Source of the DNA: Tetracladium setigerum
Taxonomy: Eukaryota; Ascomycota; Leotiomycetes; Helotiales
Length of the DNA stretch: 64,000 nucleotides
Assembly (NCBI GenBank): GCA_031472005.1
Contig: PZJY01000007.1
Location: forward strand, 186,001-250,000
Reading direction: 5' to 3'
Shown: positions 1 to 12,183 of the stretch, piece by piece
How positions within the stretch are numbered: position 1 is the first letter of the stretch
Layout of the letters: every line of letters begins with the position of its first letter
Made by a program: the position numbers and the translations under genes
The notes under the pieces: model-generated
Database searches by the model: none
Seen by the model: the letters and a program-made list of their open reading frames with translations, nothing else
Told to the model about the DNA's origin: nothing

Positions 1-1
1 C

Positions 2-2117
2 ATTGACAGCATGTTCAGCGATCCATCCAACCAATCGCGAGCAAACTCTAGGGCACCTACACCTATGGTACTACCCACATCTTCACTGCGTTTTCACTCC
101 GATCAAGAACCTTTCCACCTCACTAGCTACGGGCTATATCCTAGCATGAACATGCAAATGCCTGTAGCCAGCAGTGAACGTGATGCAAGAGTCAGCATTA
201 TACCGAGAAACCATGGACTTGAACATAGTATTCAAATCCCTGGTTCTTACCCAGAGTCAGATGCAACAAGAACAAGTATTCTATCTGCAGTACCACTCTC
301 GCCGTCAAAGTCAAGGACGGGCATTCCTTCTTACATGTCAAGTACTTTGTCTAAAGCGAAAAAATATGTGACCAAGAGTCCAGCTGCTAAACATGGTGCG
401 ATCATACAGGGCGATTCATATTCAGCACCTACGCCACGCCGAAATCTACTCACCAGACCATCTCCAGTACCTCTTTCACCTGATATTAGCAATGTCACCG
501 TCGATGCGGATCCAAATGCAGAGTACGCGATCTTGATTTCTATGTACGAGGTATACAATGATCGAATATTTGACTTGCTCACCCCAGCTCTTCCAAACAA
601 GGGCACCAAGGACTTCCGCCGTCGTCCCCTTCTCTTCAAACCTACCGAACAATCACCAGACCGTAAAGTTGTCGCTGGTCTGCGCAAAATCATCTGCTCC
701 ACAATGCGCGAAGCCTTGATGGTTCTCGAGGCCGGTCTTCACGAAAGACGCGTTGCTGGAACTGGATCGAATAGTGTGTCAAGTCGAAGTCACGGTTTCT
801 TCTGTGTGGAAGTCAAGAAGAGACGTAGAGGAGGCCGAGGGCTTTGGGGTGGGAGCGCTTTGACGATTGTTGATCTAGCTGGAAGTGAGAGAGCTAGAGA
901 TGCAAAAACTCAAGGTGCTACACTGCAGGAGGCTGGTAAGATCAACGAGAGTCTGATGTATCTTGGACAATGTCTACAAATGCAATCAGATCTCGGATCG
1001 TCTACTAAGGTACACCTTTTCTTCTCAAACTTCATTAACAAAGAATCTAACCAAAACAACAGCCAAATCTTGTTCCCTATCGCCAATGCAAACTTACTGA
1101 ACTCCTTTTTTCCAACTCCTTCCCTACATCCTCCTCCAACAACAACAGTCACAACCATCAAACACCCCACCGCAACCCCAAAAAGCGACAATGATCGTAA
1201 CAGCTGACCCCCATGGAGATTTCAATGCTACTTCTCAAATACTCCGCTACTCCGCCCTTGCCCGCGAGATCACTGTCCCTCGTATTCCCTCCGTCACATC
1301 CACCATCCTCGCCGCCTCCACTGCCTCTCACTACTTCAGTCCTCGCACCAACTCCGGACGTCACAGCCCATCTGAGACTGAGCGCGAAACGATGGAAATC
1401 GCTGCACTTGAAATCGCGAGAATGTCAGAGGAAATTGATGGTTTGAGAAACGAGTTGATCGTAGAGCAGGATAGGAGAATGGAATTGGAGGCTCATGTAG
1501 AGAGTATGACAGACAGGGAGGTTGAGATTGAGGCCGAAGTACGAGAAGAATGCTATCTAGAATTCGAAGCTCGCTTTGAGACTGAGATGGCAAGATGGAA
1601 GGCCAGATGGGTTGATGAGCAGGAAAGGAGTGAAGAGCATGTCGATCGCAAACTCGAGATCCTCACGAGAATGGGAGATGCTGCTGATGAACAAAATAAC
1701 ATCGACGATGAGGATAAAGAGAATTTCAACAGAGGCGAACAGCAACAACAACAACGAAGCTCCGAAATTGTCGATTTGGAGAGTGAGAATGAGAGACTGA
1801 GAAGGGAAGTCGAGATGTTGAGGAGGGAAGCTGGACTGAAGAGTCCGAGTAAGCAGCAACGAGAGCGTGTGCCGTTGAGAGAGAGTAAATTGGCTGGGTT
1901 GAGTGGTGGGTTGGGCTTGGAGGCATTGAGTTTGCATGATGATGTAGGGAACAATAATGGAAATGTGGGCAGGGGAATTACGAGAGGTATGGATATGAGG
2001 GGAAGCGGAAGTTCAAGTGCGAGGCAAAGTAGGAGTAGTAGTCCTACTAAGAAAGTACCTTTGGCAGCGAGGAAGTTAGGTGGTAGGAAGTGGGGGTTGG
2101 ATCATGATGATGATTGA
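2..2117 (+). CDS. Kinesin motor protein, 5'-truncated by the window edge
   Basis: C-terminal two thirds of a kinesin, a microtubule motor. The reading frame is already open at base 2, so the P-loop and true start lie outside the window. Seen in the motor domain: ISMYEVYNDRIFDLL, switch I NSVSSRSHGF, switch II VDLAGSER, then INESLMYLGQC. A 53-bp intron (GT at 1010, AG at 1061–1062) joins to VPYRQCKLTELL, the usual alpha4 region. After it the frame must move by one base near the CCCCAAAAA run at 1176–1185 to reach TADPHGDFNATSQILRYSAL, the end of the motor core. A long coiled coil (about 1380–1870) and a Ser/Arg-rich basic tail follow. A long low-complexity insert (about 11–500) inside the motor resembles kinesin-6/KLP-type motors, but that subfamily is inference. 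The frameshift is probably an undercalled base. Confidence 0.85.
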
Positions 2118-3235
2118 GTAGACATTCTTCCTTGATTAAGGCTGTTGATGTTGATGTTGGATGTTGGAGAGATGAGTGGTTGCATGGGTGGGTGGTTTGG
2201 TGGGGTGGGTGTGTGTATGTTAGGATATAAGGTACAGAACGAGGTCATGATGATTTCGGGTTTTGCTAAGTGGATTATTTTTGCGGGAGTTTGAGAGCAT
2301 GGATTTTATTGGTATGGAATTATCGAATTAATGAGGGCGTTTGAGTGTTTTGTGTTTTGATAGCTTGATTAGTTGCTGGGATGGTTGTGTATATTCAATA
2401 CTACCTCTTATGGATCGTGGATTTGACCTTCTTCAGCTTCTTGCAACTTTTTAATTGAGGGTCATAGAGAGTATGGCTTTATTCGACCATTTGCTTTTGG
2501 TATGTAATCCACATGATTTGATAAAGTGCGATCTGATGAAGAGTGAAGATGGAGAACATGATGGCTATGTTGTGGTAAATTTTCGAGGGGTTACTTCATC
2601 CAGGGAAGTGAGTGAGAGGCTTTGATCTGGGTCTGCTTGAGAGAAAATATTTTGTCTTTTTGGCCACCTACGAAGTTCGATCTGAGGACCTAATCTTGTG
2701 AGGCTGGCATGATTTGCCTAGCAAAACAAGTGCCTTGTGTTTAGCGAGAATGTCTTCTCTTCCAACCCAACGCATTGCTCCAATGTATTTTCATTTCTAC
2801 AACGAAAGCTGGTCCAAACTACCTGATTTCTCAAAATTTGAGTTGGGAGAGGGCAAGATTAAACTTCATTCGTTCGCTTGTTGATTCCAACTGTCCCCCT
2901 TGTTTATATACGACATGGCTGCATGGTGCCAGAAAGCCATGCAAAGCGCCCAACGCTCAGTCTCACGCTCAGCCTCATTTCTGTGACCGCTTCATCGAAC
3001 ACCGGTCTTCTCCCTCTCCTCTTTCCATCTTGATAGTGTTTGAAAATCTTTGGCTCTTATATTCTTTCACGATTTGGATGCATTGTTTTGATTTTGATTT
3101 CGAATTACTTTACGCGGTAGACGAAAACGGCACTGCCAAGCTCAACAGCTAGCGACTTGTGATACAGCCTGACAAGATCAGAATTCGACATTGGAGATCT
3201 CACGTCTTTGAGAGGAATTTACTCGAGTTTACGAG
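2118..3235. other. Intergenic region between kinesin and zinc-finger gene
   Basis: No coding region is supported. A 125-codon open frame at 2775–3152 has no recognisable motif and no conserved-looking composition. The first 300 bases are T/G-rich, as expected for a 3' UTR. The last 200 bases probably hold the promoter and 5' leader of the gene starting at 3236. Confidence 0.5.
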
Positions 3236-6200
3236 ATGGAAGATATAAACTCCAAAGGCAAAGAAGTGGCAGAGGACTCGGCAGCAACACTAGCAGGGAG
3301 GGCCCGAATCTCATGTGCCCAATGCGAAAAATCCTTTGCACGGGAAACAGATGTCATTCGTCACGAAACTGAAGCCCATGGCGTTCCTTCACTCTGTCCC
3401 TTCCCATCATGTTCTGTTAGACTCATCTGGCGGAAAGATAGATTCATTACACATTTGATCGTGAAACATAGGGCTTCCACGAACCAAAGCTGGTTCTCGT
3501 GGACTTGTTGTCAATGTCAAAGAGACGTCTTCGTTATACTGGAGAAAATCTTTAGGCTACGATGTTTCGCGGAAGACTGTTCCCATGTATATTGCAAAGA
3601 CTGCAAGTTTGTTTCACTCACGGAAAACGAAGATCAAAGAGAATTGGGGCATCACAAGAAATCCAAGGTGTGCAGAATCGAAAACAAGAGGGGACAACAG
3701 AAGAGACAGGAGATCACGAGCAACATTCTTCCACAGAGAAGCCGAACATTCACTCGAACGAGAATTTGGCTACTGCGGTGCTTGATCTTACAGTATCTAG
3801 CTCGGAAACTGAGAAGGCAACAGCCAATTTTCCGCCTATTTTGCAATCACCAGATTCCACTGATACGCACACATCAACAACAAGGCAACTTCTCTACAAC
3901 AGGGACGAGCTAGTAGGGTTAAACAACCAATCTAAAATCGAGAAGGCTGTTGGCTCCAATTTACCCCTCAAAGATGAACCGGCATCTGCACCAGATTTTA
4001 TGTCAGTAAAATCTGAACAGAGATTTGAGGAATACATAAAGTCCCTTGGTTTAGGTCCTATTCTCGCAGAAGATTCGAAGTCAGAAATCACAGTTTCCAA
4101 GAACAATCGGGAACAACAGCAAGTTGCAGGTAGCAGCCAAAGAAATAGAGTCCCGACTCTCGAAGTAAGAAATACGCTACCGCAGAGCCCAAAATTCGAA
4201 GGCCAGCGCCCTATCAGCCTTTCTCCAGACACCTCATCTAAAAAACCAGTTCCAGAGCAATATCCAAAACCCAGCAACTTCACAATCGGGGATTTGATGT
4301 CTCCAACAAGGAGCCGTTTAATTCCGACGTTGAACCGGTCCTGTATGACCAAGCTCATCTCCTAATGGTTAGAGGCTGGCTGCAGAGTCCTGGTTCTTCG
4401 CTGTTTGATCGAACACAGCTCGAATTGCTTGCCTCTAAAATGAATGTCGCAATACCCAGCTTCAACAAATGATTAAAGATATTCTGAAAGAGGAATTGGA
4501 CAAGATCACCCGTCCGAGCAGTTACGACTATGCTGATTCTAACGAGGCGAAGGAAAAGTGGACCATGCGCAGCTAAAATTTGATCCGATGAGGGGATCTA
4601 CCTCTGTTTCTGAAGATGAAGATGAAGATGAAGATGAAGAACCATGGAGGCAGAGCATAGAAAAGCTAAGGCAGGAAAAAAGAGATAAACGACGACAGGG
4701 TGTGACGACGAAGAGGGTGATCAGCCAGGCTATTAGCAGTGACATCGACGAAGAGGATATGGTTCCATACATAACAGGAGTGACAGATGAGCCTGGTTCA
4801 TCTGCTCGAAGGTTGAGAAGAAGAGCTAAAGACGCCAGTCATCTATTTATCGGAGCCCTTGCAAGAAGCAAACCATCTGAGTCAGTCGGCTCAAACTATA
4901 GTAGTGATAACAATGTCTCAAATTGGAATCATGAAAAAAGAGTCTCACCAAAAGATCCTTCCAACAATTTTCTCGGCTCTCGAAGTCCAGCTTACTCTGC
5001 TTTTACGTCCTTGGACGGGCCAGTTAGTAATCGGAAAACAAGGAATCCAAATGAGGAAGAACTAGCTGGACTGGAATTGGAAGCTTCACTCAAGCGAGGG
5101 AGCTTAGAGACAACTGAACGGGTTGCCAGGGAAATTGCAGGTATATTGTTTGGGCCTCCACATATCGAGGATATCAACAATGTTTCAAAGGCTGGGCCTG
5201 AAGCGGCCTCTACGAATTCCACTGTTGGAGCACCACTGGCTGAAGGAAACAAAGAAATACCGACTGTTGGAATTCCAAACGTTGGTGAAGTCACCAATCT
5301 CACGTTCGATGAGAACGCTCGGAAGATAATATCAGAGCAAATGGAGGAAGAGTCACCAAGCGATACCAGCAAAGCCCCAATCTTCCTTAAAAGAATAGTG
5401 GAAGAAGACAACCAAAGCGACATTAGTGAGTTATCAGGGACAGCATCTGTAGTATCCATTGCAGACAGTATCTTCTCGATTTCCAGCGCCTCATCAATGT
5501 CATCCGCAGCTGTCGGTCCCCAAGGAGCAATTGAACGACTAGTAGAATTCTTTCTTCGCGAGCCCGAAATTGAAACACTATGTGCAGAAGGTCTTTGCTC
5601 TATCCCACCAGCACGCTTTGAGAGAAACTTTCGTCGGCTTCTCAAGGACTTCGCGAATACATTGAGGAAAGAGGCCGAGACTACCGAGCAGAAGAAAGCA
5701 GCTCTCTTTGTCAGGTATCGATCAAGGAATGCTGCGCATATTATTTGCAGCATGCTAAGTAAAACCCCGAAATCGGTGGAGAAACAGCCATCACTGGTAC
5801 TAGTAACAGTTGATGAAGATCAAGGACAGGAAGAGATTTCTGACAATAGCAGTGAGACTGATGATGATGATGATGATGCTACCAATAATCCTCATCAGCT
5901 GGAGGTGTTTATTTCGAATTCTGCAGCTCTGAAGTTGCTGAGTGAAAGGTTGAGGAATTTTGTGCACCCGCCTGTAACGATAGTGTCGGCCTCCAAAAGC
6001 AAGACGACAGAGGTGGAAGCTCTAGGTTCGCCGCCAATTCCGGGAAAGCCTCCGACCGCAAAAGAGCTCTGCGATATCGAGTCTCAAAGTGATGAAAAAG
6101 TTAATAAATGGTCCGAAACTAGCAACCCGCCCACATTTCCAAATCTTCCGCTTGGTCTTTCCTGGGCGTTCATCGGCCCACTAGGTTACATCTTGGACCA

Positions 6201-7758
6201 TCTCAGCATGCCACTACTAGCGCCAGTTGGAATTGTGATTGTGAGTCATTAGATTATAGATTGTAAAGATTTGAGAACTGACAGAAAACACCAGAAAACA
6301 ATCAGAGAAAGTTTCGACACATACATTGTACATAATCTTCCGGGCTACTTGCCACCAACCAAGCCAGGAGAGACGCGAATTGAACTCACTTGCGTAAGTA
6401 TTTGCTCACAATACTCTGAACTTCTGGAAGACTAAATAAATGCATTCAGAAATGTGGCCAGAAAATCATAGACGATTACATGGAAGTCCAACCGGGAGGA
6501 GCAGCTCGTTTCCGGAAGTCCTTGGACAAATTCGCTTCACTTGAAAGAGAAAGAATGTTGTTAATGAGTATCATGAACACCAAATCAACAGAAGACAAGA
6601 ACTGGAAAGATGTACGCGGCAATGGCTTCTTTTACACACTATTATTGATCATCAGCTTAATCGCTACTTTGCTGTTCGCCCCATCTTCTCTGAGGCCTTC
6701 ACCGCCGTCTCACACTGCCCTCTGTCTCTGATATGCTATTCCTCTTTGATAGGTTTAGTACTTCTACCTTTCTTTTTGGGCATTAAAAAGAAGGTTGTAC
6801 CGAGGCACCAGACTATGTCGTCGATCAAAGAATCAATTTCGGAAAACTCGTCACAGGCATCAACCAAGTCCGGACGATCATTCATCTCAGGCCTCAACAG
6901 CTTTATCAACAGCCTCAGCTTCAAAAACACAGAGCCACAGATACCGAACGTGGACTTCCTCTCCATTCTATCCCTGCACCAAACTCAAGTACAGAAATCA
7001 CACCCCCAGATCCAACAACAGTCCCACCAACCGAACTACACTTCCTCCTTCTCTGCTACCCCTCCGGCCGTTGGGCTACCCGCCTCCTCCAACTAAACCT
7101 TCACACTTTCCGTGCAAATTGCGACCAATCCCTCTTCGCGCTGCTACGCTCAAACTACCACCCAGCTCAAACACGGTTCAAAGCGTTCTTCTCGCTGAAA
7201 AGACTGTCAGCAATAAAGTTCGTGAGGTTTGAGATGTATCAGAGCGAGTTGGTTGATGTGAGAAAGACAGATGATATACCACCGCCTGATCATCGGGATT
7301 ATAAATATTTGCCTACACCGTTGGACGTTGTGCCCCGGTTGGGGAAAGATTGATGATGCATCGTTTGTACCCCTTCTTCTTCATTCCACTCTTCCCATCT
7401 CCGCCTCCTCTCCTTAACATAACTAACAAACCACTTCCAAACAGTCTATACAAACCCAACCCACGCCTCATCTTTTCCCCACCTGCTCTCACGCCTCCCC
7501 AAAAAGCTCCACCAACCCCTTCACTTCGAACCAACCCAGGACATTCTCCCCAACTGGGGTTTGCAATACATTGAGACCTTTAACATGCCTAAACTCTACT
7601 TGCTTACTTTCGTCCTATTTGGTAGCGGATCCTTGCTTTTTGGGGTTTTGTGGGCGGTGTTTGAGAAAAGTGTTCAGGATGCTTTTGCGGTTAGTGCGTA
7701 CGCTGTTGCCATGGTGGGGGTGTTTGGGGGAACGGGGATGGCGGTTTCGGTTTTGTGA
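3236..7758 (+). CDS. C2H2 zinc-finger protein with C-terminal membrane segments, interrupted by several frameshifts
   Basis: One long gene read in pieces. The N-terminus has a C2H2-like finger (CAQCEKSFARETDVIRHETEAH) followed by CPFPSC...H..KH and further Cys pairs. The middle is acidic and Ser-rich (EDEDEDEDEE near 4610–4640). Two introns are clear: 6241–6294 and about 6408–6450. The coding between and after them gives LPGYLPPTKPGETRIELTC then CGQKIIDDYMEVQPG. Further on come PPTELHFLLLCYPSG, VRFEMYQSELVDVRK, YLPTPLDVVPRLGK, and a hydrophobic C-terminal hairpin ending at 7758. From memory this order (CGxxxxDDY, LLLC, ELVDVR, PTPxxVxPxxG, SRLPKKL, terminal membrane pair) is typical of a large fungal family of unknown function. 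Frame joins need one extra base at the runs near 3646, 4288, 4455, 4554 and 7350, all homopolymers. More may lie at 6700–6790 and 7370–7450. It could be a pseudogene, but sequencing undercalls fit better. Confidence 0.7.
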
Positions 7759-8457
7759 TGTCGTATGAAATTACTATTGGATAGGTTCCTTCTCTTTTAT
7801 TCTCTTCCCTATCGGTATGGGTTGACTTAGTAGTCGAAATGAGCTTGATGTGTACGGGTTTTGAAGAGATGAGAAAAATGAAAGAAAGATAAAGAATCAT
7901 GAATGATGAATGCCAGGATTTATATATTTATCTTATGTCTTTCTTCAGATAGAATGTGAAAGAAGAATGTATGGTAAGACAATTCAAAGGATTTTCTGTT
8001 TGTGGGGAAGATTGCAAATCTAAACCTAGGATATGTAGTAAATATTCCCATACTATCATATTACTTCTGTTGTGTGGCAATTCCTTGACTTCCACAAGCT
8101 CGCTGCCCTCAAAATTAGAATCACGGTGTCGTTGTCGCAACTGACCGCAGCAGGAGTCTATTTATAGTATAATAAGATACAGTACGACCACGAACACTTC
8201 ACACTTTGTAAACCTATAAAACAGTGCCATATAGCTTGGTAAGACTGAGGTGTTTTGTGCAAGCTTAAGTACAAATAGCAAGGACTATAGGAACATGGCC
8301 GTGCGAAAAACAACCGATAAAGGATATTTAACTTGTAAAGGATTTGTAGTTGTTCAAAAACATTCATGTGCTTCAAATCAGCCACCTATTTTAGCACCAG
8401 AGATGGGGCATCCCTTCGCTGGAGCTTCTCATCTATTTCATCAACAATCAAACCAAA
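7759..8457. other. Intergenic region
   Basis: AT-rich spacer with no supported gene. It should contain the 3' end of the zinc-finger gene and the promoter of the gene at 8458. The short open frames on both strands show no motifs. Confidence 0.5.
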
Positions 8458-9333
8458 ATGGGAGCAGCACAATCTTCAGAATCACTAGCACCACCAAAGG
8501 AAAAGCACCAGCCTTTTCGCCTTCTCGATCTTCCTCGCGAAATCAGGGACTCCATTTATATCCATGCACTTTCATCTCCCGCGGGTTACCTCTTCCCCGT
8601 GATACACTCTTCCGAAGACAGCCTTAGAAAATCTCGCGTCACGTTCGATTCCACTCATCAAGAACATGGCCGTCTTTTCAACTGGTGGTGCAAAGATCCA
8701 AGCATTGCGCTACCTCTTCCTCAGACATGCAAGCAAATCCACTGCGAGGCAAAGGACTATGTGTATCGATGTAACACCTTCGTCATCGTCGACTTTAAGG
8801 ACTATCACGAGATACATGCGTGGCTCGGTCAAAGGATCCAGCATATATGGATCGATCGTCATGCACTTGGTGTCGAGAGAATGGAAATGAACTATACAGC
8901 TAGCGCGTTAAGTACTATTCATAGCTGGGTCGCACAAGGTGGTCCATTGAGGACATTGACGCTTAGTCTCTGTGGAAGCCCGAGCGAATTCTACGCTTTT
9001 GTGGATGATTTCTATTCAAATAGATTGCGATTCGAAAAATGTATCGACACCTTGTACAGGAGCTGGCATGGGGAACAGCAAGATTGGGGTGCTGTGCGAA
9101 GGAGATTGGAGCTTTGGGTTGACAGTGGGTCAATCCAGGGAGCAGTTCAAAATTATCCTAATGCTGTGCTTGCTGCCTTGCACAATTCCTTTGGCGAGGT
9201 GTGGGTTAATGAAAGATTATATTATAAGGATGGCAAGGAAGTGCTGCGCGCATATGAGTTCGTAAACTTTTCGGCCAGCAATCGGGTTTGGCAGCCGAAA
9301 GGACTAGGGTGCTGGCAGTGTTTGTTGAATTGA
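8458..9333 (+). CDS. 2EXR/F-box-like fungal protein of unknown function, possibly N-myristoylated
   Basis: Single-exon 291-residue protein. The N-terminus MGAAQSSES has Gly2 and Ser6, matching the N-myristoylation consensus, so membrane attachment is plausible. Residues about 20–35 read FRLLDLPREIRDSIYIHAL, the 'LPxEIRxxIY' signature of fungal 2EXR and F-box-related proteins. The rest (LPQTCKQIHCEAKDYVYR and later) fits the usual pattern of 'historic' leucine/cysteine spacing in that family, where the text 'L.QTCKQI..EA' follows the first motif. No catalytic motif is visible. The start codon is the first in frame after an upstream CAAA context (caaaATGGG). Function is unknown; some relatives are proposed adaptors for protein turnover. 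Confidence 0.75.
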   Translation: MGAAQSSESLAPPKEKHQPFRLLDLPREIRDSIYIHALSSPAGYLFPVIHSSEDSLRKSRVTFDSTHQEHGRLFNWWCKDPSIALPLPQTCKQIHCEAKDYVYRCNTFVIVDFKDYHEIHAWLGQRIQHIWIDRHALGVERMEMNYTASALSTIHSWVAQGGPLRTLTLSLCGSPSEFYAFVDDFYSNRLRFEKCIDTLYRSWHGEQQDWGAVRRRLELWVDSGSIQGAVQNYPNAVLAALHNSFGEVWVNERLYYKDGKEVLRAYEFVNFSASNRVWQPKGLGCWQCLLN

Positions 9334-9771
9334 GAAGTAGCCTAGCAATAGACCAATAGCCCGCTGGTTGGCAAGGAGTTTTGAAAGAATAAGATACGCT
9401 TGCACAACGGAACACAATTCTTTGTTGGATCACGTTGGGTTGGACCGAAAGGAAGTGTGCAGGAAACGGCACCTCACTTGAAAGATCCCTCAAAGGATAC
9501 ATACCGAAGTTGATCGATATCTACAATCACAGCGACCTTGTTCGAAAAGGAAAGGCATTTGTCATACACATGATATGTGTTCTCTCGTGATTCCTAATTA
9601 CGTATCCTCGATCTAACTTAATTTTGCTCGCAACTTTTCGCATTCCCAATCCGCATTTCAAGGATATTAAAAAGCTACTTGAACATGTCCTGTCGCTCAT
9701 AATCATGTAAGTCATCCTCGTTCCCAAGTCTGGTGGATCTAGCAAAAAATCATCCCTCGGTCCCGCTGCTT
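9334..9771. other. Convergent 3' intergenic spacer
   Basis: About 440 bp between the convergent ends of the 2EXR-like gene and the ChAPs gene. No coding region is supported; it presumably contains both 3' UTRs and polyadenylation sites. Confidence 0.5.
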
Positions 9772-12183
9772 CTAAAATGCAGCACATAGCGCCGCGTAGT
9801 GGTGTGTCAAATCAAGAACATTTTGCGGAAGGCTGGTGGCTTGAATGATGCTCCTAACTTTGACGGCACCCTCGTCTTCGATCAAGGTCCGAATGGTATA
9901 GAGTAGTGCAGGGCTGAACTCGGAGTACCAGCGATATTGCCATGTGACCAATCGAATGACGCTTGCAACCGACTCTCTCACATTCTTCTCTTTTTCAAAC
10001 TCTTGCAAAAGCCCTGTCAATGCTCTTGGTGAGAAACGGAGGGAGAGACATTGACGATAGGCCTCGAGGGCTTCGGTACGGTGGTGGAGGCGATCAGCGA
10101 GAGAACCAAGAATGTCCCACTCCTCGGCGGACTTCTTGTATTGCATTTGTTGTTGGCGATATTGTGCCATTTCAGTGCGCCAGATTGTGTAGATACGAAG
10201 GTCCTCATAGAGTACCATGAACAAGCTGTCCAACCAGCGTTCACACAGGCGCTTGTTGTTGAATCGTGAAAGTTGCTCGTCAGTTGCCTCCGCCTTAAAA
10301 TTGTTAGAAGAAACGCGAACGGGGATGACAAAACTCACGTCTTCACCACCCCCCTTTACTTCTTCTGGTGTGATGGTATGCGAGGGCTTCTCGACTGTAT
10401 CGTCAACAGGCTTCAGGCTATTTTCACCTTCAGCAACTAAAGTTGGCGCCACCGAGTCCCCATTTGTGCTTTTACCATCATCAGTGTGGTCATCGCCGTT
10501 GATTGGAGGACCTGGACTGCCTCTCAGTACGTCTATGCTGGGATTGCGACTGGTAGAATCACCTTGTGGGCCAACAGGAGGCTGTTTTTCGCTGCGATAT
10601 TCCTCCTCCATGACAAACACGTTGCTTCGAATCTTGAGCAGCTGATCCCATCCAATCTTTGCAGTCATTTCCGTCAGTATACTATATGCGTGCTTGAAAG
10701 TTCCCTTGTACTGCGCAGCTCTCAGGCTCAACAGACTTGGGTGAACCTGCTCGCCATACTTTGACTCTGGTTCGCTGTCAATCTCGTCCAAACGAGTTTC
10801 AGGGAGGGTAGGGAGATAGAAATCTTTAGGCTCGGGCATGACTGGCGCATCCTTGTCCTGGTATGTAAACATCGGACACGAGTTCAAGGTCGTCAAAGCA
10901 TTCTCCCAGTCTTCCATTGCAACGTAGACTTCCGCCAATCTTGCCCAAGTACCAAATTCACTGGGGGCTGCAATTGTACTTCTGTCAGCACAGCCTAGTG
11001 CCATATGGAGTCTCTCATCCTTCAATTCGGGCTGTTTTGGATCCAGAGCTTTCTTCATCAAGAATTCGGCTTGGGTGTCGAGCATCACGTAGTCCATTGG
11101 TGATTGCTTGATTGAGTCATAAAGCACTCTTACCGCAAACACCTCTTCGTTGCCCATAAATAACACCTTGGCCAGAAGAGAAGAGACCTCGACATTTCTT
11201 GTCCGTAACTTTTCAAATAGATTGATGCCAGATGCGAACCGACCTGTCGTTTGGAAGTATTTGAGGAGACCAGACGTAAGGTGATTTGAGACGTTGTTGG
11301 GTACCTGAACTACCGAGTCCGATCCGAGTTGCCAACCTATGCCCGTCAGAAACCCTCAAGAATACCAAGAGACCACCACGCTCACCTTTGAAAAATAGTT
11401 GTTCTGCTGCTTGTAAAAATCGGTGTTCCGTCTCGGTACTTGTAACTGGATTGAATCTGCGAAACCCAACAATCTTTCTGATTGTATCCCCACTTCCATC
11501 ATCTGCGTACGAGTATGCGCGAAGCACGCTGCAGAGATATGTTTCCAGCCATAGTTCGTCGGTTGCAATTCGCTTGTCCCCCTCTCATCTATGCAGTAAC
11601 TGTCGACTGATCCTGGATAGTGACATGTACGCGCATGTCAAGTCGTGAGAATGCATTGTAGCAACTGCTGAGGGTCAGCATAAAGTTGGCCAGAGTCTCT
11701 TGGCATCCTACCAATACAAGCCCTCCACGATCTTGGTTGTAGACTGGTTGGTCTCCTTGTATGTGAGTGTATTGATATAAGCGGCTAGACTTGCAGACGA
11801 AGATGCATCGACGCCCGAGACATGATGATAAACACCGGTCTGCCATCTATTAGCGCGTTCCACTCTTAACCTTTATCAATTGAGACCTACCTGCTTTCCT
11901 GGATTTCTCGGTGCCTGCTTGATCAATTGCACCAAATCTGGAGGCCCCAATTCTCTCAAGGAAGCTAGCACCTCTGTCCTCGCATCGATGGACTCGTGGA
12001 GAATCTCCTCGGTCAGCCTAGACACGCCGTCAGTGAGAATTCACAGGGACAATCGAGGGTTTAGAGAATCGCCTACTCGGGGACAGCTGGCGCGACCATC
12101 TTGTACTTTCTCGGCGGGGGTTTTGGCTCTCGCGGGGATGGACGAGGATATGTAGGCACGTTCGGCACACTGAAATGCTGCAT
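9772..12183 (-). CDS. ChAPs family exomer cargo adaptor (Bch1/Bud7/Chs6-like)
   Basis: Chs5–Arf1-binding proteins form the exomer coat, which carries selected membrane proteins such as chitin synthase from the trans-Golgi to the cell surface. Five exons on the minus strand: 12183–12077, 12017–11891, 11839–11712, 11664–11386 and 11336–9772, all with GT–AG borders. Typical ChAPs segments are visible: VSGVDASSSASLAAYINTL, VPNNVSNHLTSGLLKYF, FASGINLFEKLR, then TPR-like helices (EFGTWARLAEVYVAMEDWENA) and NNKRLCERWLDSLFMVLYEDLR. Exon 4 needs one extra base at two runs (GG at 11615 and five C at 11578–11582, plus-strand reading) to give a continuous YNAFSRLDMRV...SVDSYCIDERG...ELWLETYLCSVLRAYSY. 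A 45-bp in-frame stretch ending near 10291 has donor GTGAGT and branch TTCTAAC and is probably a further intron. The start is the ATG at 12183, with a basic/proline-rich leader. Confidence 0.88.

Noticed and set aside
2775..3152. 125-codon frame upstream of the zinc-finger gene
   Set aside because: No motif; lies in the promoter region; composition is that of non-coding DNA.
4992..5753. 253-codon open frame on the minus strand
   Set aside because: It overlaps the zinc-finger gene antisense and has Ser/Leu-rich composition of a mirror frame.
3236..7758. Programmed ribosomal frameshifting
   Set aside because: There would be five or more shifts in one gene, all at plain homopolymers with no stimulatory structure, and shifts occur in unrelated genes too.
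10217..10645. 142-codon plus-strand frame
   Set aside because: Antisense to the ChAPs coding exon, no motif.
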